From assembly GCF_020085105.1 (NCBI RefSeq), contig NC_058052.1:20961733-21025732 (forward strand): DNA of 64,000 nucleotides, written 5' to 3'. This document shows positions 13,766 to 56,500 of this stretch, piece by piece; position 1 is the first letter of the stretch, and the number at the start of each line of letters is the position of its first letter. This stretch comes from Siniperca chuatsi. Lineage: Eukaryota; Chordata; Actinopteri; Centrarchiformes; Sinipercidae. The position numbers were made by a program, and so were the translations under genes. The notes beneath the pieces are model-generated. The model saw only the letters and a list, made by a program, of their open reading frames with translations. It was not told the origin of the DNA and searched no databases.

Positions 13766-15872
13766 TGCTTGTTATTTCTGATCAACAGCATTCCTCCAGC
13801 TGTGCCATGCCTTTCATGTGTGATAGCAAGAAGGTTTTTTAATGGCACCACACAGGCATTAATTCATGCATGGTATGCATCATATTCAGGCTCCTCAACC
13901 ACATTCTCGTTAACCTTGCATTCTGCAGTGAGTGTGCAGTGGCAAGCCTTCAGATGCTTTGGTTACAGTGGGGAGGAGAAAACCACACATAATTATAGTG
14001 TAATTGCAATGCAGTTGTTCTTTGTAGGCTTTCTCTGATAATGTATGCATAGTGTGTTGTTCCAGTGTAGTACCCAAACACAATATCTGTTCTGTATCTG
14101 ACATAGGCTATAAAGTGATCATATGACTGCAGTTAACATGTTAACCAAGCAGAGGATGCACATTATAAAAGCATGAGTTACTGGGTTGGAATCTGGCCAG
14201 ATTGATTAGATTTAAGGAAATCCAATCTTGCATTGTTTTCCCATCTGTAGTCCTTCTTTCTCTGAATTTAGTTATAAGTTTTGTTTAGTTTTGTTATAAG
14301 AGTTATTTTGGTGAAGGATGCAGACATTTAATTTCAGTTAAGGTTAATGTGAGTTTTATGTTATGGTTATTGTTAAGGAGGATTTAATAAAATAAAGCCT
14401 TATTTTTTATTCTTGTTCTATGGATAATTTCTTATGAGGATGCACAGTATTTACATAAGTCTGGTCAATTTTGGACAGTCTTGTCAGTGACGCTTGTCTC
14501 AGATCCTTACTTCTCTTCTAGTCCACATATTTCCTGTCACTCTTCACTAACAACACCATAAAGGCAAAACTGACATAAAATATGTTTAAAAACACTTAAC
14601 TATGACAGCATGTTGCAGCACATTACTTATATCACAGTACTTTACAACTGTCTAAAATTCCCTCATTAAATGTTTCACATATCATATAAAATTGTTGGAT
14701 ATTCTGAGCTGTTACTGTGATGAAAAGCTGATCCCCTTTGCATCAGAGACAGCTGTTGCATCGGGTACAGTCACGTTCCCAACAGTGTCGTGCAAGGAAC
14801 TGTCGGAGGTGTGCAGTTGATTAAAATTTTACCCATGGGATTATTGAGTTGGTATACCAAGTACTTATGAGGTCAAGTGAGCAAGAGCTTAGCTCAGTAA
14901 TCTTTAATTCCTTCTCTGATGGGCTTTTCTTGGCACTTTCTACACACGACAGAGCTCCTGTTATTTTAGTGCCATTTCAAATTACCATGAAAAGCTTCCC
15001 TTTGAAGCCTGTTTAATTTTGAAATAAATAATTATGAAAAGTATTAAAATTGTCTAAACCTCGGTATAAACTTAAACATTAAGGTGTAACCAAATGCAGC
15101 AATCTTTCAAAATGTGTTTCATAACAGAGACAACAGATTCTCCACTTCACTCTGAGAGGCTCCACTCTGTGTTTTTTTTTTTTTTTTTTTGTCATCTTAT
15201 GACATTCTGAAAAATTCAATTATGAAAAGCTACTTTTGGCGGCTAAATTTTACAGCCAGTTGCTCAGTCAGACAGCATCAGTCCCACCAACCATCAAACC
15301 AAACTTCAAACATGCCATTTTGCCATACAGATAGCATGCCCGTCAGCTAGTTTTGCTTAATGTTGTTCTTCCAGGCCTGGGCAGTTAGAAAATCAGAGGG
15401 GCTGGCTTTGACCTCCTTTCCAGCTCATCTGAAGGAGAGCGAGGGGAGGAGGTAGGCAGGAGGGAAAATAAATGTCCTGCTGGGGAGGCCAGCCAACATT
15501 CCTACATCACTTCCTCCTCTAACATCTGGCAATGATCAGGGCAGGCAGAGAGAAAGAGAGGATGTATGTTACTGGTTGGCTTAGTGTTCATTTGCAGGCG
15601 TAGACAGTGAGGCATCACATTGCAAGACCGCCCACTGAACCTCATTCCCCCTACCAGAAAAACAAAATGAAGCAAGATGGAGTGTTTTGATTCAGTGTAT
15701 CACTACCAATGTTTACACTTTGTCTGGCCTCCTTTATTGCTTCATATACTCTTTCATACATCTCGGCTATGTACATCATGTTACATAGAAACAAATTTTA
15801 TGTGTTTGCCTGCTTCTGTGAGTATAAATGAAAAAAGAAAAAAATAGATTTTCTTTCCTTCTCCTTTCTCAG

Positions 15873-15932
15873 GATGGCCTAGCTGTGAGGTGTTGTCGGC
15901 AGTCTAGCAGCAGTGAGCTACCTGGACCAGAG
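15873..15932 (+). other. cep170: Possible second 5'UTR exon of CEP170
   Basis: A long pyrimidine tract ending in CTTTCTCAG at 15864-15872 is followed by 60 bases and a GTGTGT donor at 15933. The segment begins GATGGCCTAG, so inclusion would add a two-codon upstream ORF (ATG GCC TAG) to the leader. There is no protein homology to support it; splice signals alone make it plausible. Confidence 0.3.
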
Positions 15933-16566
15933 GTGTGTAATAGAAGTCACTACTTTATTTTCCAATATTTAAAACAACTTACTTACATTTGTATTGTCTT
16001 GCCACTAAGATAGGGCTAAGATAAGAATGGTCTTCAAACCTTATGACTATGTTTGCAAATATAAAAAAATGTTTCTCTTCTAAAAATACTATTATTTAAT
16101 TGACTTTTACATATTGCAAGTTGCACTCTGATGAAGGAACAATGGAATGTGTTAGTCTCCTTTAACCTCATAATATGCAGTAACCAAATAAATTATTTTC
16201 TTTGGATTGTTTCAGAAGAATTGCCTTTATATTTTAACCCCCCCTTGTCACAGTCTGTTTTTAAAGAGCACTGTGTGTGAAAATTGGACTTTAACAAAAG
16301 TGTTCCTGCTGTTATTTATATGCTGTTTCAGAATTTCAGTAGATTATTTCGATTATATACTAGGAGGATTATTCTCCGAACTGTTCCAGCAGGGGTTGTA
16401 TTTGAAGAATGGCTCTTATATTGATGTTTATATCATGATTTGAGAACAAATGTGCCATTGTAGCAATTCGATTTAAATATTATATGCTTCGGGAGCAGTT
16501 TTACAGCTGGATCCACTGCAGCTAAATGACAACTCTGTTTACTGTACTACAGATTATCTGAACTGA

Positions 16567-44576
<28,010 letters not shown>

Positions 44577-47145
44577 ACAGAAAGGTGGCTGGTGAGCCAT
44601 GTTCACAACAATGAAGCAGGTGTAGAAACATTTAAAGAGTTTTTCTGACAGTTGCCATTTTTCTGACTATACCAGTCAAGGATTATGGGTATAATATAAA
44701 CATTATTTAGCTGAAGTGTTACCAGATCTGGCCGGAAATGAAGTACTTCAATTGACCTTTAGACTCCACAGGCTAAACCCCATCTGTTGCATCATGGATA
44801 TACTCTCGAACGGAAATTGACCCATGAATGATTTGGATAGAGTCATATATGAGCTTTTCAACTTTAAACTGTTCATGCTTACTGGCCAACCTGACTTCCT
44901 GTTGGACTGAAGGCTACCTGGCTGCTCTCTCAGTGGACAGATCTCTGTGGTTGTACAGTCTCCACTCTCCTCCAGTCTTCTCCTCTTGCCTTCTCCATGT
45001 GTCTGGACCCTACTTACACTAAGGACATGCCTTAAAACACATCCTCGATAGTAGCAGCCCCTGTCCCCTCAAATAATATACAACTTTTAAGGCTTTATAA
45101 CAGTACTTTCAGACAAACAGAATGCATTGTAAAATAACACTTGCAAAATATGTTCTATTTACACTATGATGAACTACAGCACACTGCAGTGATTTATTAG
45201 CTCTTGTTCAGTATAAAGAATATTTCAGCAGCCTTAAGTAACCACCCCGACAAACCACACAGTCATACAGACATGCTTTATGCCTGAAACTGAATTGTAG
45301 ATTTTAGATATTTCATAACTCTAACCGTCCACTGATGCACCTCTCAAACTGACTGTTGAAAAGGATTTGTAGTGCCTCCCCATCTCTGTGCTCACCTATT
45401 TCTTCTTCACCCATTATGTTTTACTCTTTCCTTCCCTTCCTTTCTGTCCCAGTAGAAAAAATCTTACACAAAGTTTGTCACTGCAGTAGCATGTACAGGA
45501 CAGAGCTGAGAGCTTTCTTCCTGCAAGTTGGTGTCTGTGTTGATCTTACTAATACTGAATGGTAGTTTTACAGAATAGTAACAGCCTTTGGGAAACCAAT
45601 GATCATTTTCACTCAAAATATTCACCTACCAAAGTTAACAAGTTTGTTTATGTTGTCATTTTCAAACATTTGAGCCATCTTGAAATTCATCTGTTGTGCA
45701 AAAACCTGAGAATCTGTATTTTTTTAAAAAGGCAGTTCATCTCATATGTCTCACCTTCGTCTGCGGTTCACCTTTTTCTCTGAATGTCAAAACCATTTTT
45801 CTGTCAACAAATCAAAGATTCTTATTTATTATAATGAAACAGTTTAATTCATTCATTCACTGCTACTATATCTTTTTTGGCCCATGCGACATGGCCTGTG
45901 AGAATCAGTGCCCTTACTTTTTGCAGTACGTCCACTCAAGTGTCCTATAATTTCCAATTGGCTTTTTTCTACTTTTTCCAGTCACGGGGGATGTGACTTA
46001 TTTTTGAACTAGCAATGATGAGCAAAGAAAATAACTTTAAACTAAATATTTTATAATATTTAGATACTGGTATTGTAGATATTGTAAACCATTACTTTTT
46101 AATGCTTCACAATAAATGTTTTATTTTGTCTGTCACTAACCAGTTTGAGCTCAAGTACACATAACCTGAACATGGAACAGCTGCTGGAATTGGTTTTAAT
46201 TAATGTCTTGTCGATAAGAACATGGGCAACTTAGAAGGAGGCCTTTTGTGGTTCAAAATGTGTCTTTGAGGAATGTCAGTGAGTAGAAATGAACAGCCCC
46301 ATCTATTTTATGAATTTTGCTTATAATACTGCTTAATATCAGTGTATATAGGTGCACTGTATCCACCGAGGAGGGAAGTTCCAGCGTACTGATACTGTAG
46401 AATTGCAGAGACAGTATAGTTAACCTCTTGACTTGACTTGACTCTTGCTGCTTTTCTAGTTACTTTATGGGGACTAACCATTTTCAGAATTTCTCTTCAG
46501 CTTATCGTCTGTGTTCTAGCGTAAAATGACTTTAAAGCAGTATATTAGTACTTAGATACTCTTGCAATAGTGAATTTAGGTACCAGAATACATGTTCATT
46601 TCCTTCTCTCTATACTGTACTGTACAATGTTTTTCGATGCCTCAAAGAGCCCATTTTCACTATAGAAGGGCATTGATTAAAAGAAAAAAGATGTAGTTGT
46701 CTAAAAGAAACTCTTATTTTGCACATCAGATTGTGGTGTTTTTTTCATACAGAAGTAGTGAAGAAGCAGTGAAAGGCTGCATCAAATGTGGTCAAATGGT
46801 TTGACAAAGATATCACTTTGCCTGATATCAGAAGCGACTGCCTTGCCTCTCTGGAACTATTCTGTCTGTACAAACGAAGCCTCTAATCGTGTTACTTGTT
46901 TGTTTTTTTTCTCCCCCCGTTTTATCAAAAAAATGAAATTAGGGGACTGTGAATGCTAGGTACATGTTTATTTTTTAAATTCTACATGTGTCATCTGATC
47001 AGTGTTCTTTGTCATTTTTGTAAAGAAAAAAACACCATTTTATTTATTTTTTGTTTAATATTTTGTGGATGTTTCATGCATTTTATATTTGTTCAACTAC
47101 CTGCATTGTTTCTTACGGTTAATAAAAGAGAGCCATTCACTTGTT
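44577..47145 (+). other. cep170: CEP170 3'UTR with two polyadenylation signals
   Basis: About 2.5 kb of AT-rich non-coding sequence follows the TGA at 44574-44576. AATAAA occurs at 46111-46116 and at 47121-47126, the second followed by a T-rich stretch, so short and long 3' ends are expected. No other gene is visible in it. The end is inferred. Confidence 0.7.
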
Positions 47146-47984
47146 TCTCTCTTTTCATTTGACTGGGCATTAACATAAAGCGCACTTTCTGTCTTTTGAA
47201 ATTTAAACTTTGCCCCCTAAACATTGACAGGTGATGTCAACATTACTGACAGACAAGGAACCTATATTTATTTATTCCAAAACTGGACTGCATAACAACT
47301 CTCAGCAGGGACTTAAATGGCAATGGGTTCTTTCTATATTCAGATTGAATTTCTATCATTCTTACTGATTAAAAGTAGACCTATCTACTGTCGAGGCCAT
47401 TAATCATGTCTCAAGTGAAAATGCAAATGACTCAGCTACCTCTTTGTGTTTCCTGAACTGTGAAACATTTGCATGATGAAGTGTTTGAATCTTTTTACAG
47501 AGAAATGCCAACCATAGACTGTAGAGAGAGTATTGATATATTATAAGTAACAATGAGCATATTCAAACTACAGCATCAGCTATATACTGTGCTTAGTACA
47601 AATGATTGAATTCTATTTAACTAAGGCAAGTTCCTACATGATGCATTGGCTAGTACATGGTTATGGATAACAAAGTGTATCTCACTGATGAAAAACTATT
47701 CTGTGAGACCTACAGCAGCAGCTCTGGCAAGTCTCTTACTATGGACAACATACTCTTCAACTGCAATGATGAGATTCTCCTTACAACAGTGGCCAATTCT
47801 GTCTTTCACCTAAATGCTTGCAAAGGCACCAAGAAAAAAGAGAGTGGTTCTTGAAATCACAACAGTACTAAAAATAAACAACACATTGTCTTTATATTTA
47901 TATTTCTAAAAATGCATTCAGTAGCAGTCTGGTCTGAGGAATTTTAGATAAGGATAAGCAAGATCCACCCTGTTGTTGTGAAGT
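47146..47984. other. Intergenic region between convergent CEP170 and HINT1
   Basis: About 840 bases between the two 3' ends. The only notable content is a 65-codon plus-strand open frame at 47657-47854 without recognisable homology. Confidence 0.55.
47657..47854 (+). other. Unassigned 65-codon open frame
   Basis: It begins MVMDNKVYLTDEKLFCETYS and ends with a Lys-rich tail, KKKESGS. Residue composition is fairly protein-like and not low-complexity, unlike most short frames here. It has no recognised domain, no obvious splice partner and no clear promoter. It could be a worn coding fragment of a transposon or pseudogene, a small peptide gene, or chance. Confidence 0.15.
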
Positions 47985-50571
<2,587 letters not shown>

Positions 50572-50731
50572 GTTGGCGAAGATGAACCGCCTGTCAGCGC
50601 AGCGCCGCTTTTGGCTGTGTAAAAAAACTACAGCGAACTCTCATTGGCTACAAGAACGCGTCATTTTAAAGTCTGCACTGATTGGTCACTGGTACTTCCT
50701 CCAATGCCGGAAGTGAGTTGAAGAAGTCAAA
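50572..50731. promoter_or_regulatory. Bidirectional promoter between HINT1 and LYRM7
   Basis: The two start codons point away from each other with 160 bases between them. There is no TATA box. ATTGG occurs at 50643-50647 and 50681-50685 and CCAAT at 50701-50705 (NF-Y type). ETS motifs occur as ACTTCCT at 50694-50700 and CCGGAAGTG at 50707-50715. CCAAT plus GGAAG elements are typical of shared housekeeping promoters. The same gene pair is, as I recall, head-to-head in human. Confidence 0.85.
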
Positions 50732-52266
50732 ATGGGGACTCGTTTGAAGGTGAGGATGCGACATCGGCATGTTTATAAAAAATAACATTATTCAAACAAT
50801 GTTTCCTTTTCCTTCTTTTAGCTGGTTTCATTACAAAAATATATGTTAGCCTGTTTTAAGACGTAGATAGCTAAAATGGCATGGGATTGTTAGTATCCAC
50901 AGCTGCTTCAGTTCAAGTAACATCTCTGTCCTAGTGTTGAAGTTGCTAAAAGCTGAATGTCTGTATGAATGCAGGTCTTAAGCGCGTTTAAAGCGCTGCA
51001 CAGAACAAGGATGGCTGTATTCAAAGATGATGACGCAGCACTGACAGGTGAGTTATGTAGTTGGTTCGTTTGATTTCCAGTAGAAGAACATAATGTGGCT
51101 ATATCTTTGATGGATGATGTTTACCAACCAGCACTTACCAAACAGTACATAACTTAATGCATGCAACTATTTTTTCCCCCCTCACAAAGCTGCCAGGTTA
51201 AAGATCAACGAGGAGTTCCGGAAAAACAAAAATGAAACAGAAGAAGAAAACATTAAGAAGGTACAGTGAAAGTGCACCAGAAAGTGACATGGTTTGTATA
51301 GATTGTATATTTTATTTTGTACTTCGTCAGTAATGCCTTTAACCAAGTATGTGGATATGCCACTGTATTCTGTCATCATTGCTCTGGAGTCATGGATTGA
51401 TTACCGAATAGGTCTCCCATGCACAGGCCCAGGGGTCCAATGAGTCAGGAGGCCACTGTACCTGAGCCTAAGTATAAAGTGACATTTCTTGTTGGAGAGT
51501 CCAAGAGTTCAGTCAAAAGTAGTAAATTACATTTTGCTCCTAATCCTGATCCAAGCACTTTTATATGGAGTATCTGACTATACAAAGTCCAATCTGATTT
51601 TTATTGTATTTCTTCCTACATAATTCACATTGGGGGCTACAATAAGCATACAATAAAATTAACAAAGCGATTTAAAGCTGATCGTAGTAGAGTAGCTCTG
51701 CATTACAGGTTTTCTTTCATGGTTTCCTAAAACGGGCAAACAAAAAACAGCAAAACAATGGCAGCACGCTCTGACACAGCGGCTTTGTCTCTCGAAACAT
51801 GGTGCTGGATACTAGTTATCTGACAATAAAATTGAATTGAAAAAATGACAAGCAAATGACAAGCATCTCCAGCGTCATCAAATACTGAAGTTCAGGTGCA
51901 GTTTTCAAACACAGCAGCACTTTAGATTTATGTTTAACCTGCAAAATATGCAAAACAAAGTGGGTGCTGCTATGTACGAAGAGGGGCATTTTACACGTTT
52001 CTCTCATAATCCGACCCTTCTGCTTTTACAGATGATCAAAATGGGCTCAGATGTGGAAGTTGTTCTTCGAGAGACTGTGATCCAAATGGAACATAAAGGA
52101 AATAATACGCTCTGTATGTTACTGTTTTTCTCCTCTCTTGGCTTTTTCTAAAAAATTGGTACCATGGTAGAAAGTAACAGTGCATGCAAATAATATACAA
52201 CTGGAATCTTGACTTCTCTCTTATCACATTTTAACTATATTTCTTAATGAGATATACTTGTTAAGT

Positions 52267-52297
<31 letters not shown>

Positions 52298-52367
52298 GCT
52301 GCGACCCAGAGAGAGCCTTCTGCTAGAAAATGTACCCTATTGTGACCAGCCCAGGAAAGAATCATGA
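50732..52367 (+). CDS. lyrm7: LYRM7 (MZM1-like), complex III assembly factor, complete
   Basis: LYRM7 is a mitochondrial matrix LYR-motif chaperone that holds the Rieske iron-sulfur subunit UQCRFS1 before its insertion into respiratory complex III. Five coding exons: 50732-50749, 50975-51047, 51190-51260, 52032-52113 and 52297-52367 (TGA at 52365-52367). They sum to 315 nt, a 104-residue product, the same length as human. The first coding exon is only 18 nt (MGTRLK). The sequence reads VLSAFKALHRTRMAVFKDDD, ARLKINEEFRKNKNETEEEN, IKMGSDVEVVLRETVIQ, then RPRESLLLENVPYCDQP. LHR stands in place of the LYR signature, as in the human protein I recall. Polyadenylation signals: ATTAAA at 52744-52749 and AATAAA at 52986-52991. 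The acceptor of the last exon is built from a CT microsatellite. Confidence 0.97.
52267..52294 (+). repeat. lyrm7: CT microsatellite forming the LYRM7 exon 5 polypyrimidine tract
   Basis: About 14 CT units run directly into the CAG acceptor at 52294-52296. The repeat serves as the polypyrimidine tract of the last coding exon. Confidence 0.95.
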
Positions 52368-53573
52368 CATCATGCCATCTGATTACATCTTTTTCAACAA
52401 AAAAGAGACTCATTATCATCCATTACCATCCATCTGCAATTTACCCAAATGTACCCAAAACAACATTTACGTTGTTCAGGATCTCCTGAACAAAGACCAT
52501 TTTAAAGATCACATGGAGAAATGCCTGTTTTTGATTCACTGAAGATCTCAGCTGTTCCGCTTTATGAAACCTGTGCTTTAAACTGGATGGTGTAATTTCA
52601 TGTACAGTATTTTATCAAATGTAATTTAGATGTGTTTTCATTTCATTAGGAAGTTTTGTTTTGTGCCTACTTTTCAGTAGCTTATGATTTAACTGAACTA
52701 GGGGGGAAATGTTAGTTGCTACTGAAAAAAAAGGTGTGTTCTGATTAAAGAGAAGTATTCGCAGACCGTCTCAGGTTTAATTTATTGTTCAAACCATTAA
52801 AAATGATAGATGGTTGTCGAAGATCACGACAACTCCCCATTAAAGATCTCAGAAAAATGTATGGCTACAATAGCTATCAGGGTGTCCCAGAATCAGTGAT
52901 CACATTTTATTGGATTAATTACAATACATTACATCAGTGATAAAGTTGTGACGTTTTACAGGAGTGAAGGGTGAGATCTTATTTAAATAAAACAAAGATG
53001 TATATTAGGACATGTTTGGTGTCCAAGAGATAGTGCAACAAACCCAAGGATACAAGGTACTTATATGGAAATGTATTTTTCCCACACAGCCTAACAACTA
53101 TGCTGAGATTCCCTGTTTATAAATGTAAGTGTCTTGTGTCCCCAGAATTTTGCACATAGATATACAGTCGTCTGTATGAGGAAAAACTACTGTAGGGTAT
53201 AGAGTTGGCATTCTAAAGTTACTAAATTGCTTTATAACAGACACCCAGTTTGCGAGCATAAAAGACAAAAATGACATGCTTAGTTTTTTTAATGCAAAAA
53301 GCTATATTTAATATACCCATTAAGCATTATAAATGAGGTTTGTAAAAATCAATCATAATAGTTTAACGTCCCATGGAGCTAAAAAGTCTTACTTTGTTCT
53401 CATGTAGCCAGTACAAAGCAACGAAGGCAATGCATTTCCCACAATGCCCATTAAGAGGTAAAATTGATTACATCATCAAAATGCGCCGTTACTCTAGCAA
53501 CGTTTGTAAAGGTTGCCTTCTGTTTTAGCCATTTAGCTAGCTTGTCAACTTTGTTTGTAAAATATCAAATTTG
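52368..53573. other. LYRM7 3'UTR, spacer and DYNC2LI1 upstream region
   Basis: The first 400-650 bases are LYRM7 3'UTR. The middle is AT-rich with no recognisable gene. The last 120 bases are the DYNC2LI1 promoter with the X-box. The two genes run in tandem. Confidence 0.65.
53488..53501 (+). promoter_or_regulatory. dync2li1: RFX X-box upstream of DYNC2LI1
   Basis: GTTACTCTAGCAAC is a near-perfect inverted repeat (GTTACT, 2-nt spacer, AGCAAC) and fits the RFX/DAF-19 X-box. It ends 72 bases before the DYNC2LI1 start codon, the usual X-box distance. The worm orthologue of this gene, xbx-1, was named for its X-box, so RFX control during ciliogenesis is expected. Confidence 0.88.
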
Positions 53574-56500
53574 ATGCCAAAAATAAGGTGAGGATCAGTT
53601 TGTATGCCCATGTTTATAATTTCTAACATTATCACACACATAACATGTTTTTTTCGAACAACGTGTCGCTTTTGTGTCGTATTTGTCAGCTCAGACACGC
53701 TATGGGAGCTGGCTGCGGCGGAGGTCCACAGTCGGGAGACTGAAGGTGGGGAGGAGGACGGAGGAGAGACGGTCAGTGAGAGGAGCGTGTTTCTGATGGG
53801 GAGCAAGGCTGGGGTATGTTACCGTCGTGCCAGACTACAGAGAGTACATTTATTGCTTTCTAATGGAAGCACCCTTGTCTTGTTATTAGCTACATAAGTT
53901 ATAGCTAGTAACGTTAAGCTCACCTTTGTTTTGTCAGGGTAAAACGTCCATTCTCCTCAGATGTCTCGACAGGTGAGTATGTGTGTGGCCGAGGTAATCA
54001 ACTATCATCTCAAAATGATTAAATCCCGCTTCGTGATTAAACCAAACCTGCTCTTAACGCTCTTCATATTATGGAAGCAGACTAATGTTAAAGAGACAGT
54101 TCACCCAAAAACAATTAAACATGCCAGTTATTGACAATAATGCTTTGAGCAGAATGTATATAAGATCAAAGGTCCACTTAGTAGCTCTCAAATCTTTCAG
54201 CTGCATCTCACGGTCTTCTTCGGATAATAGAGCTGACGACATGACACAAAATGACACCTGAGCCAACTCCATTCACTAAAAAAAGACCACGAGATTAGGT
54301 TGAAAGCACCAAAGGCTAGAAAATGGATCTTTTTGCTTAGATTATGTTGTTACACAACAATAATACTGTTTTTTTTATCCACCAGGGATGAACCATCCAA
54401 GCCGACTCTGGCACTGGAGTACACTTTCGGCAGACGGGCCCGAGGACACAACACAGTAAGGAAGCCCTGGACTCTTGGACACGTCTCTTAAAAAATGTGA
54501 AAAAGACACACAACTGATAATCCCGATGAGTTGTGACTGCCTCAGACCATGTATGTTTTATTTAAATTGACGAGAAGGAGCTGTGTGAAAAGTTAACCCT
54601 TGTAAAGAGCTACAAAAGAGTGTAAATCCATTCACCACAACTTCCAGTACTCCAACACATTGAGCACAATGCACCAGGCTCACTGTGAGAGTTGGTGTGT
54701 ATATAGTGGTTTTCTATTACGCCAGTAAATACCTTGTTTCTTTGTAGTAAATGCTGCAGAAATGTATAATGTGTGTACAACTGCAAATAATGTGTAACTT
54801 GTAATGAGATGGTGTGATAAAACAGCCTGGTGGTTTTCTCTTTCAGTCCAAAGACATAGCCCACCTATGGGAGCTGGGAGGTGGGACCTCTTTGTCAGAC
54901 CTGGTCCAGATCCCCATCACTCCTGTCAGCATTAGGTAGGTCACTTACACACATTCCTGAGGTCTTGTTGTCTCTTTCACAGTTGACTGTTTTTTCACAG
55001 TTGTGATATGTTTTGAATGTGAATATTATATATGTTTACTGTACGTGTATCTTTAAAATAAGTATGATTTTGAACAGCAGTGTAATGCCAGTAAAGGTGT
55101 GGAGTGTTTTCTTGGTCTACCTTCTTCTATGTATCCTACCAAGTCCTTCCTGTCTTTTCCCAGGTCTCTCTCTGTCATCCTCATTCTGGACCTGTCTAAA
55201 CCCAATACCCTGTGGGGAACCATGGAGAAGCTATTACAGGCAGCACAAGCTCAGTTGGAGAAAGTCTCTTCCTTAGCACAACAAGCACAAAAGGCCAAAC
55301 CTGGAGCCAAACACCAGACGCCTGTCCACTCGGCAGCACGCATCTTACCTAAAGACTATCCTGTAAGACCTCAGCTCATTACACTGGCTTTTAAATTAAC
55401 ATAATCTTTTGTTCAGTTCAGGGCAACCTACAGTAGCATATTTGAAGAGTTTTGAAATTCATGCTCCAGGCTCCTAGAAAATGCTTATGTGTCACAGATT
55501 AAAATGTGAAAACGCCAATGCTAACAAACTAAACAACTTGCTCAAAACCAGCTATTTTGATGTCAAAAGGAAAGTTCACTGAATCTCACCTCACAGTGTG
55601 GACAAAGTTGATATAATGTGATGTGTAAGGCTTTTCTTGTAAAAAGGTGATTCGTTGTTTTGTCCAGTGCAGACGTAAGATGGTACATGTATCCTGAATT
55701 AACTGTGACTCTGACCACAGGACAGGGAGCTGATCAGTCCCTTTCCTGTTCCTCTGCTCATCATTGGCAGCAAATATGACATCTTTCAGGTAAAAGTTAC
55801 ATTGGTGTACCTAGTCAATATTCTCACTTCATTTTCTTCTTGGATCCTGATATAATTTGTGTAACACATTTAGAGGAAGTTTTATTTTCATCTGTGTTGC
55901 AGGAATTTGACTCAGAAAAGAGGAAAGTGGTTAGTAAAACATTGCGTTTTGTTGCCCACTACTACGCAGCCTCTCTTATTGTAAGTGTCCAACATATTTA
56001 CATTTAACATAACGTTTCAATAAAACAAACAGCAATTTGCACTATTTAATCTTTTTTGCTTTTCTTTCTATTGAATCTGTCCATTCTATCTACTGCTGCT
56101 GTTCCACTTTTCTTTTATTACATTTTTCTTTCTGTTCCTGTGCCTAATCTTTTCATCAGTTCACTAGCATCAAGTCAGAGAGCCTAATGTCAAAAACCAA
56201 AAGCTTCTTCTCCCACTTGGCTTTCGGTCTGGACAGAGGGTGAGCAGGATAACACAGCATTGTACACCAACTAGTAGTGGACTAGGAGTGGGACTGGCAT
56301 TCTTTAGTTTTTTTTTAAAAACACAATTACCTTAGTGTTGTCACTAATACTTGGTAGATTTCCCAATTGCATTTCATATTTATACTTTACTAGGACAATA
56401 AGAAATTATATAATATACAGGTTTTCTCAAACATTTTGGGCCTATGATTTATACTCTATTTACTAGAGCTTTTCAAGAGACGCGAAATGGACTTTATACT

